DNA of 5,170 nt from JBDNIO01 sp041688215 (lineage in GTDB: Bacteria; Pseudomonadota; Gammaproteobacteria; Nevskiales; Salinisphaeraceae): assembly GCA_041688215.1 (NCBI GenBank), contig JBDNIO010000187.1, forward strand, positions 1 to 5,170, in the 5' to 3' direction. A program made the translations under genes and the position numbers. Of this stretch, positions 1 to 5,170 are shown one piece after another (position 1 is the first letter of the stretch; the number at the start of each line of letters is the position of its first letter). Below the pieces are notes generated by a model, which made no database searches, was not told the origin of the DNA, and saw only the letters and a program-made list of their open reading frames with translations.

Positions 1-2762
1 CGCCCTTGAGGCGTGTAGCGAATCGCGTTGGAGAGAAAATTCTGCAGAATCCGGCGCAACAATTTGCGATCGCTGCGGGTCCACAGGCGGGAGGCAACGC
101 AACGTAGCTGCAAGCCTTGGGCGTGCGCCAAAAGCTGAAATTCTTCCGTGAGTGCCTGCATCATCGCGCCGAGATCGAATTCTTCAACATTAACCGGCAC
201 GCGCCGCGCATCGATGCGGCTGACTTCGTTCAAGGTGGCAATAATTTCCTCTGCGGCAACCAGTGCGCCGTCGATTTTTGCCAACGTGCCTTGCTGCTCG
301 GTTTGCTGGATTTTTTCCGCCAGTGCGGAGGCAAATAATTTGGCTGCGTTCAGCGGCTGTAATAGATCGTGACTGGCGGCGTCCAGAAAGCGGGTTTTGC
401 TGGCATTGGCGGCCTCGGCAATCCGCCTGGCCTCATCCAGTTCGCGGGTGCGTTCGGTCACCAGGGTTTCCAGTGATTCGTTCATCTCGCGCAGTTCAGC
501 CTGTACGCGCTTGTGTTCGGTGATGTCGCTGAAACTGGTAACAAAACCATCGCCGGGCATGGGCCGGCCGCGGATTTCTATGACCCTGCCGTCCGCGCGT
601 ACGCGTTCGTATTGATGCGGGGTGCCGGCTTCCAGATAGGCGACCCGGCGCGCCACGTGGGTGTCCACGTCGCCGGGGCCACAAAGTCCGCGTTCGGCGT
701 TAAAGCGGATGATGTCGGCAATCGGTTTGCCGCCGTGAATGAAGTCTTCCGGGTATTCGAACAAATCGATATAGTGCTGATTCCAGGCCGTAATGCGCAG
801 CTCCTGATCCACCACGCTAACCCCCTGGTCCACGTTTTCCAGCGTGCTGGCAAGCAGGCGGCGAGACAAATGCAGCTCGCCCGCGGTACCGCCGACAATG
901 TCGGCGACATCGCCGAAACTCATACGCGTACCGGCGAAGGCGCGCGCAAAAACGGCGCGCGCGGAAGCCGTACCGATCGCGCCGGCCAGTTCGCGTTCGC
1001 TATGCGCCACCAATCGCGCCGGTGCCTGTGCGGTGGCCGCGGGCAAACTGGCGTATGCGGATTCGTAGCGCGCAAACGTCGCTTCGGTATGGTCAGCGCC
1101 TAGAAAGCGTTCCAGAAGCAACTGCACATCGCGAATGCTGGCGTTCGCGCTGTGCAGTCCACCGTGCTCATCACCACGGGTGTCCAACCCGAGAAACAGC
1201 TCGGCCTGAATGCGCTCGGCAAGACTGCGGCGCCCGAGCAGGGAAATCAGCACCAGGCAGAGTGAATTACCGCCCAGCGACCACGCCGCGCCGTGGATTA
1301 ACGGGTCGCCGAAATCGAACCCCAATAACGCCTGTGGCCGCAGCCAGCCTATACCGGCGGGTCCATGCATGAGCAGGCTAACGTCATCGGTAAGCAACGC
1401 CGGCAAGGCCAGGGTATAGGCCCAGAGTGCCGCGCCCACGGCCAGGCCGGTCCACGCCGCGCGACCACCGGCACGCTGCCAGAGCAAGCCGAGCAATAGT
1501 GGCGGGGCAAGCTGTGCGATCGCGGTAAATGAAAGCAGGCCATATTGCGCTAAATGTTCTTCGCCGCCGGAGGCGCGGTAAAAAACATAGCCGGAGAGCA
1601 TGAGCCCGACAATGGTTAGCCGGCGCGAGTTTATGATTACGCGATCCAGGCCTGGGCCACTTTTATCGGCGTAGTAGTTGCCGCGCAATAGATACGGCAC
1701 CACCAACTCGTTGCTGACCATCGTGCTGGTCGCGACCGTGGAAACAATAACCATGGCGGTGGCTGCTGATAATCCGCCCACGTAGGCGAACGTGCCTAGC
1801 GCTAGCGCGCCCTGTTCCAGTGGCAACGCCAGCACAAACGTATCAGGATCAATTAACGCACCCGGCAACAGATTACCGGCCAGAGCAATCGGCACGACGA
1901 AGACACATACCAGCAGTAAATAGCTGATAAACACCGGCCGCGCGAGATCGAACGCGCGCGGCCCCGGGTTTTCCACAACCATCAGGTGAAATTGGCGCGG
2001 CAAACAAACAATGGCGCAGGCCGCCAACAGCGTTTGCACCCAGAACGACGGCGTTTTCCAGCTATCGGCGTAAGGCGCCAGCAAGCCAGCGTTGCGACTA
2101 ACCTCCAGAAGTGCCGCTGGACCGGGATACAGCACCCAGATGGCGTAAACGCCGATGGCGGCCAAAGCCACGAATTTAACGATGGACTCGAAGGCCACGG
2201 CATTGACCATGCCCTGGTGCCGGTGGGCGCGCGACAAATGCCGGGCGCCGAACAGAATCGCAAAACCGGCCATCAACATGGCCACCAGCAGAGGCTGGTC
2301 AAATGGCAGGGGCGTGCCGTCGTCGGCGGCCAGTATTCTGAAACTGGCATCCACGGCCTTGAGTTGCAGTGCCAGATAGGGCACCACCGCCATCAGACAG
2401 ACGAGCGTGGCCACCACCGCGACGGACTGGCTTTTGCCATAGCGCGCAGCCAAAAAATCCGCGATCGAGGTTACGTTCTGCTGCGAGGCAACCTTGATAA
2501 TCCGCTTGAGCAGCGTGGGCAGCAGCAAAAAAACCAGGATAGGCCCTAGATAAATAGGCGCAAAGCTCCAACCGTTGCCGGCCGCGGAGCCGACCGCACC
2601 GTAGAAGGTCCAGGAGGTGCAGTACACCGCCAACGACAGCGCATAGATCCAATTTGCGCTGCCGATTTTCAGCGGCCGGCGCTGTCTGTCGCCCCACCAG
2701 GCAATTGCAAACAGCAAGCCCACATAGGCCAATGCAATGAGTAGCAGCGCCCAGGCATTCAT
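1..2762 (-). CDS. crbS: SLC5/SSSF transporter-linked sensor histidine kinase, CrbS/MxtR-like (3' end outside window)
   Basis: This inner-membrane two-component sensor fuses a sodium:solute symporter-like domain to a histidine kinase. I translated 920 uninterrupted codons; the C-terminus lies beyond position 1. Residues 1-510 carry about 13 hydrophobic helices, with family signatures LPRQFHLMVVEN (254-265) and an S341-T342 pair in a helix, where symporters place a Na+ ligand. Residues about 535-620 form a soluble helical linker, probably a STAC domain. A PAS domain (about 630-750) ends in SFSDITEHKR and is followed by a coiled-coil-like stretch. The H-box is ASHDLLQPL with phosphoacceptor His798. 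The N-box LQNFLSNAIRYTPQG (906-920) opens the ATPase domain. The G-boxes, and in CrbS/MxtR usually a receiver domain, should follow. ATG 2762 is the only possible start: an in-frame TAA lies 17 codons upstream with no start codon between. Its ribosome site is weak. The position downstream of acs favours CrbS/MxtR over CbrA; the symbol is less certain than the architecture. Confidence 0.92.
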   Translation of the reverse strand, partial: MNAWALLLIALAYVGLLFAIAWWGDRQRRPLKIGSANWIYALSLAVYCTSWTFYGAVGSAAGNGWSFAPIYLGPILVFLLLPTLLKRIIKVASQQNVTSIADFLAARYGKSQSVAVVATLVCLMAVVPYLALQLKAVDASFRILAADDGTPLPFDQPLLVAMLMAGFAILFGARHLSRAHRHQGMVNAVAFESIVKFVALAAIGVYAIWVLYPGPAALLEVSRNAGLLAPYADSWKTPSFWVQTLLAACAIVCLPRQFHLMVVENPGPRAFDLARPVFISYLLLVCVFVVPIALAGNLLPGALIDPDTFVLALPLEQGALALGTFAYVGGLSAATAMVIVSTVATSTMVSNELVVPYLLRGNYYADKSGPGLDRVIINSRRLTIVGLMLSGYVFYRASGGEEHLAQYGLLSFTAIAQLAPPLLLGLLWQRAGGRAAWTGLAVGAALWAYTLALPALLTDDVSLLMHGPAGIGWLRPQALLGFDFGDPLIHGAAWSLGGNSLCLVLISLLGRRSLAERIQAELFLGLDTRGDEHGGLHSANASIRDVQLLLERFLGADHTEATFARYESAYASLPAATAQAPARLVAHSERELAGAIGTASARAVFARAFAGTRMSFGDVADIVGGTAGELHLSRRLLASTLENVDQGVSVVDQELRITAWNQHYIDLFEYPEDFIHGGKPIADIIRFNAERGLCGPGDVDTHVARRVAYLEAGTPHQYERVRADGRVIEIRGRPMPGDGFVTSFSDITEHKRVQAELREMNESLETLVTERTRELDEARRIAEAANASKTRFLDAASHDLLQPLNAAKLFASALAEKIQQTEQQGTLAKIDGALVAAEEIIATLNEVSRIDARRVPVNVEEFDLGAMMQALTEEFQLLAHAQGLQLRCVASRLWTRSDRKLLRRILQNFLSNAIRYTPQG

Positions 2763-2778
2763 ATCGCATACAGTCTTT

Positions 2779-2800
2779 GTATACCTGAGTTCGAGTATAC
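2779..2800. promoter_or_regulatory. Paired GTATAC boxes just upstream of the sensor gene
   Basis: Two identical self-complementary hexamers GTATAC (2779-2784 and 2795-2800) lie 16 bp apart centre to centre, 17 bp before the sensor start at the near edge. The distal box forms part of TATACT on the minus strand (2799-2794), a 5/6 match to a -10 element that would give a leader of about 25 nt. No good -35 is visible. The pair could be an operator, or AT-rich promoter sequence that looks symmetric by chance. Confidence 0.35.
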
Positions 2801-2853
2801 GTTGACTTGCTTACGCATGGCCTGAACTAATCTTTATCTGCGTATTTCGGATG

Positions 2854-2885
2854 CAGGGCATTGCTTGACAGCCCTGGTCATGCCC
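2854..2885. other. Two overlapping, mutually exclusive stem-loops
   Basis: CAGGGC (2854-2859) pairs with GCCCTG (2871-2876) around an 11-nt loop. GGGCAT (2856-2861), which overlaps the same arm, pairs equally well with ATGCCC (2880-2885) around an 18-nt loop. Only one can form at a time. No T-run follows on the minus strand. The stems are short, so this may be chance. Confidence 0.3.
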
Positions 2886-2898
2886 GATGACTCATTCC

Positions 2899-2919
2899 GT
2901 AGCGTTTGCCTTGCGCTAC
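2899..2919. other. Stem-loop GTAGCG / CGCTAC
   Basis: GTAGCG (2899-2904) pairs perfectly with CGCTAC (2914-2919) around a 9-nt loop. On the plus strand it is followed by only four T residues (2920-2923), and no plus-strand gene is present to terminate. On the minus strand, the coding direction, the stem is followed by GGAATG and so is not terminator-like. Confidence 0.35.
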
Positions 2920-2936
2920 TTTTGTATCTAACAGGT

Positions 2937-2953
2937 CATGCATGGCTTGCATG
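2937..2953 (-). other. Stem-loop 29 nt after the acs stop
   Basis: CATGCA (2937-2942) and TGCATG (2948-2953) form a perfect 6-bp stem with a 5-nt loop. It is the first structure after the acs stop codon. There is no T-run after it on the minus strand, so it is more likely an mRNA 3'-end stabiliser or a chance palindrome than an intrinsic terminator. Confidence 0.3.
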
Positions 2954-2982
2954 CGTTCTCGCTTTACAGGCACGGATGTGGA

Positions 2983-4935
2983 TTAGCCTTCCGAAGCCTG
3001 AAGCTGCTCCAGTATCTGTGGGTTCTCCAACGTGGAAGTGTCCTGGGTGATTTCCTCGCCATGCGCAATGGTGCGCAGCAAGCGCCGCATGATTTTGCCC
3101 GAACGCGTCTTCGGCAGACCCTCGGCAAAACGGATTTCCTCGGGTTTAGCAATTGCGCCCAACTGCTCGGCCACCCAATCGCGTAGTTCTTCAGCCAAGC
3201 CTTCACTTGGGTCTTTTTTCAGAATCACAAACGCGACAATGGCTTCGCCCTTGATCTCATGCGGGCGGCTGACCACCGCCGCCTCGGCCACCGCCGCGTG
3301 CGCCACCAGCGCGGATTCGACTTCCATGGTGCCCAGACGGTGGCCGGAGATGTTCACCACATCATCGATGCGCCCCAGGATACGGAAATAACCCTCTTCG
3401 TCGCGCTGAGCCGAATCACCCGTCAGATAAACGTGATTACCAAACTTGCCGAAGTAGGTGTCTTTGTAGCGCTGTGCATCGCCCCAGATCGTACGCAGCA
3501 TATACGGGAAGGGTTTGGTAATAACGAGATAGCCGCCATGACCAGGATCCGTGACCGGTTCGCCGGATTCATCGAAAATATCAGCGGCAATACCAGGCAG
3601 CGGATGCGTGCAGGAACCTGGCTTGGTCGCGGTTACGGCTGGGATTGGCGCGATCATCTGTGCGCCGGTTTCGGTTTGCCACCACGTATCCACGATCGGG
3701 CAGCGCTCTTTACCAATAACTTTGTGGTACCACATCCAGGCTTCGGGGTTAATAGGCTCGCCTACTGTGCCGAGCAGTCGCAGTGAATCAAGTTTATGCC
3801 GTTGCGGGAATTCGTCGCCGAGCTTCATCAGCGCGCGGATGGCGGTGGGCGCGGTATAGAAGATACTTACCTTATGGTCGTCCACCATCTTCCAGAAGCG
3901 ATCGCCTTCGGGGTAGGTGGGCACACCTTCAAACATGACCTGGGTCGCGGCCAGTGCCGTGGGGCCGTACACAATATAAGTGTGGCCGGTAATCCAGCCG
4001 ACATCGGCGGTGCACCAGAATACGTCGTCGTCCTGCAAGTCAAACACCCAGCGGCAGGTCGTTATCGCACCCAGCAAATAGCCCGCACTGCTGTGCTGAA
4101 TACCCTTGGGTTTGCCGGTGGAACCGGAGGTGTAAAGAATGAATAGCGGATGTTCGGCGTCGACCCATTCCGGCTCGCATTCGGCCGATTGGCCGTCGAT
4201 AGCATCGGACCACCAGACGTCGCGGCCCTCGCGCATTTCCACATCCAGGCCAGCACGCTTGAGTACGATCACGCTTTCGATGGATTCGCAGCCCTCGGTT
4301 AGCGCCTTGTCGGTGGTTTCTTTCAGCGGGATGGGTTTGCCGCCGCGGTAATTACCGTCCGCGGTAATCAGCATTTTCGCTTGTGCGTCCTCGATGCGGT
4401 CTTTCAGTGACGGCGCGGAAAAGCCGCCAAATACCACCGAGTGAATCGCGCCGATGCGGGCGCAGGCGAGCATGGCCACGGCGGCGTGCGGCACGTTGGG
4501 CATGTAAATGACCACGCGGTCGCCTTTGGCAACGCCTTTTGCTTTCAGGGCATTGGCGAAACGGCAGGTATCAGCATGCAACTGCCTGTAACTGATGTGT
4601 TCCACGCCGCCATCGTCACCTTCAAAAATAATGGCGGTCTTATCGGCGTACTGGTCCAGGTGGCGGTCCAGGCAGTTGTAGGAAACGTTCAGCTTGCCAT
4701 CGGTAAACCACTTGAAGAACGGCGCATCGGAATCATCCAGCCCATGGTTGAACGGGACTTTCCAGTCGAGCTCGGTATTCGCCAGTTCCGACCAGAATCC
4801 ATCGTGATCATCCTCCGCCTTGTCGCGTAGCGCTTTAAGTGCCTGCGGCCCAATCCTGGCATTTTCGGTAAACGCCCGGGACGGCTCGAACTTGCGGTCC
4901 TCACGCAGTATGGACTCGATATTGTCGTCGGCCAT
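2983..4935 (-). CDS. acs: Acetyl-CoA synthetase (AMP-forming), EC 6.2.1.1
   Basis: This cytosolic enzyme converts acetate, ATP and CoA to acetyl-CoA, AMP and PPi through an acetyl-adenylate, and is the high-affinity route of acetate scavenging. The 650-aa protein matches the usual 640-660. In order: N-terminal Acs domain; RGGK (197-200) in the CoA-binding region; ATP-binding loop YTSGSTGKPKG (268-278); DTWWQTE (416-422), where W419 aligns with the Trp that limits the pocket to acetate; hinge motif GRIDDVVNISGHRLGT (521-536); and PKTRSGKIMRR (608-618) with K614, the lysine acetylated by Pat-type enzymes and restored by CobB-type deacetylases. No key residue is missing and there is no frameshift. 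I chose ATG 4935 because GGAG lies 6 nt upstream and MADDN begins like a normal Acs. In-frame TTG 4977 and ATG 4971 would add 14 or 12 residues and lack such a site. The stop is TAA at 2983-2985. The sensor gene follows after 220 bp on the same strand. Confidence 0.98.
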   Translation of the reverse strand: MADDNIESILREDRKFEPSRAFTENARIGPQALKALRDKAEDDHDGFWSELANTELDWKVPFNHGLDDSDAPFFKWFTDGKLNVSYNCLDRHLDQYADKTAIIFEGDDGGVEHISYRQLHADTCRFANALKAKGVAKGDRVVIYMPNVPHAAVAMLACARIGAIHSVVFGGFSAPSLKDRIEDAQAKMLITADGNYRGGKPIPLKETTDKALTEGCESIESVIVLKRAGLDVEMREGRDVWWSDAIDGQSAECEPEWVDAEHPLFILYTSGSTGKPKGIQHSSAGYLLGAITTCRWVFDLQDDDVFWCTADVGWITGHTYIVYGPTALAATQVMFEGVPTYPEGDRFWKMVDDHKVSIFYTAPTAIRALMKLGDEFPQRHKLDSLRLLGTVGEPINPEAWMWYHKVIGKERCPIVDTWWQTETGAQMIAPIPAVTATKPGSCTHPLPGIAADIFDESGEPVTDPGHGGYLVITKPFPYMLRTIWGDAQRYKDTYFGKFGNHVYLTGDSAQRDEEGYFRILGRIDDVVNISGHRLGTMEVESALVAHAAVAEAAVVSRPHEIKGEAIVAFVILKKDPSEGLAEELRDWVAEQLGAIAKPEEIRFAEGLPKTRSGKIMRRLLRTIAHGEEITQDTSTLENPQILEQLQASEG

Positions 4936-4940
4936 TAGCT

Positions 4941-4945
4941 TCTCC
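4941..4945 (-). promoter_or_regulatory. Ribosome binding site of acs
   Basis: The minus strand reads GGAGA here, with GGAG 6 nt before ATG 4935. This good Shine-Dalgarno match decides the start against in-frame TTG 4977 and ATG 4971, which have T-rich sequence in front of them. Confidence 0.85.
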
Positions 4946-4998
4946 GATTGCACTTTATTGACGCTCAGCATAAACAAAACGGACGAGGCCCGTCATCC

Positions 4999-5008
4999 GA
5001 CTATAGTC
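4999..5008. promoter_or_regulatory. Perfect 10-bp palindrome GACTATAGTC overlapping the putative acs -10
   Basis: GACTATAGTC equals its own reverse complement. It contains the TATAGT hexamer proposed as the acs -10 and is extended on one side to TTAGACTATAGTC (minus strand). A dimeric regulator could bind here, but a site directly over the -10 would suit a repressor better than an activator, so part of the symmetry may be chance. Confidence 0.35.
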
Positions 5009-5084
5009 TAAGCTGCTTTTAGTCACGCGCTAGTGGAGTGCGTCATTCTGATTAGACCTTATACAGCCAAGAAAAACGAAAAGT

Positions 5085-5139
5085 CGTCATTGCGAGCCCC
5101 TCAGTCCGCCTATCGGTCGGCCACGAACCGAAATGAACG
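5085..5139. repeat. Possible degenerate copy of a dispersed CGTCATTGCGAG-type intergenic repeat
   Basis: The plus strand begins CGTCATTGCGAGCCCC, which resembles the left end of palindromic intergenic repeats that I recall as common in many proteobacterial genomes. Near the other side, AATGAACG (5132-5139) is an imperfect inverse of CGTCATT (5085-5091). A small internal inverted repeat TCGGT/ACCGA (5113-5117, 5127-5131) is also present. The usual right end (GCAATC-like) is not visible, so it would be a decayed or variant copy. Confidence 0.35.
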
Positions 5140-5170
5140 TGTGCGCTGCTTGGTAATGTCGGATACTCAG
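5140..5170. other. Window edge, nothing recognised
   Basis: The last 31 bases carry no recognisable gene start, RNA or motif. One minus-strand frame is open from the edge down to a TGA at 5087-5089, but its 27 residues match nothing I know. Confidence 0.4.

Larger units (their letters stand above)
2763..2982. other. acs-sensor intergenic spacer, no gene
   Basis: This 220-bp spacer lies between the acs stop and the sensor start, both on the minus strand. No convincing reading frame fits it. It holds three short stem-loops (2937-2953, 2899-2919, 2854-2876) and two GTATAC boxes (2779-2800). None of the stem-loops is followed by a T-run in the minus-strand direction, so no intrinsic terminator for acs is evident. 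Read-through into the sensor gene is therefore possible, alongside a promoter for the sensor within the spacer. Confidence 0.6.
4936..5084 (-). promoter_or_regulatory. acs leader and upstream regulatory region (putative)
   Basis: This is non-coding sequence in front of acs. The best -10-like hexamer is TATAGT (minus strand, 5005-5000), one mismatch from TATAAT. It has only a poor -35 (GTGACT, 15-nt spacing), as is common for activator-dependent promoters. Transcription would start near 4992 and give a leader of about 57 nt. A weaker alternative is TATGCT (4970-4965 region). The -10 overlaps a palindrome, and inverted TTAGAC hexamers lie 40 nt apart (5006-5011 and 5052-5057). Acs promoters in Vibrio and Pseudomonas are activated by the LuxR-type regulator CrbR/ErdR, so a site for such a protein is expected here. 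Which element serves is inference. Confidence 0.45.

Noticed and set aside
513..1103. Plus-strand open frame of 196 codons
   Set aside because: It lies wholly antisense to the sensor gene's STAC/PAS region, whose translation is uninterrupted and recognisable. It is a GC-rich shadow frame with no domain.
1986..2549. Plus-strand open frame of 187 codons
   Set aside because: It is antisense to the transporter domain of the sensor; its composition (rich in Q, H, R, G) is typical of a shadow frame.
2299..2769. Minus-strand 156-codon frame beginning at ATG 2769
   Set aside because: It overlaps the sensor start in another frame and gives a Cys/Arg/Gly-rich protein with no recognisable domain. The overlapping 2762 frame encodes the real transporter helices.
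2899..2923. GTAGCG/CGCTAC stem followed by TTTT as a plus-strand terminator
   Set aside because: The T-run is only four bases and no plus-strand gene is present to terminate.
2865..3050. Plus-strand 61-codon frame over the spacer and the acs 3' end
   Set aside because: It has no clear ribosome site, shows no recognisable motif and overlaps acs codons. Its hydrophobic stretch could be chance.
3259..3786. Plus-strand 175-codon frame, and other frames opposite acs
   Set aside because: They are antisense to a full-length, motif-complete acs gene and show no protein features.
4981..4998. Hairpin in the acs leader (GACG/CGTC) as a riboswitch or attenuator
   Set aside because: The stem is only 4 bp with a 5-nt loop; no aptamer-like structure or terminator is visible.
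5087..5170. Minus-strand frame open from the right edge to TGA 5087-5089 (27 residues), possibly the tail of an upstream gene
   Set aside because: It is too short to judge, has no motif, and its end falls inside the possible dispersed repeat. It cannot be told from chance without more sequence.

Overview
The window looks like chromosomal DNA from a Gammaproteobacterium of moderately high GC. The evidence is an Acs very close to the enterobacterial/pseudomonad type and, next to it, a transporter-linked sensor kinase of the CrbS/MxtR class known from Vibrio and Pseudomonas. I cannot name the genus. No mobile elements, tRNA, rRNA or CRISPR array are visible.

Layout: everything coding lies on the minus strand, so the biological order runs from high to low coordinates. 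(a) 4936-5170 is non-coding. It holds the acs leader and a promoter-like region with a 10-bp palindrome, spaced CGTCAT repeats and, at the far end, what may be a decayed copy of a dispersed intergenic repeat. (b) 2983-4935 is a complete, intact acs gene for AMP-forming acetyl-CoA synthetase (650 aa). (c) 2763-2982 is a 220-bp spacer with three short stem-loops and a pair of GTATAC boxes. It has no convincing intrinsic terminator in the direction of transcription. (d) 1-2762 is the first 920 codons of a very large membrane histidine kinase that leaves the window at its left edge. Its parts are a sodium:solute symporter-like domain of about 13 membrane helices, a STAC-like linker, a PAS domain, a dimerisation/phosphoacceptor domain and the start of the ATPase domain.

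How the genes fit together: in Vibrio cholerae and Pseudomonas, CrbS/MxtR with its LuxR-type response regulator CrbR/ErdR switches on acs, which lets cells use acetate. Here the sensor lies directly downstream of that target gene, on the same strand. The simplest reading is a compact acetate-utilisation module: the kinase senses acetate or a related state, and a response regulator encoded outside the window activates the acs promoter. If transcription reads through the spacer, the sensor itself would also be induced. That feedback is inference; the gene identities and order are read directly from the sequence.
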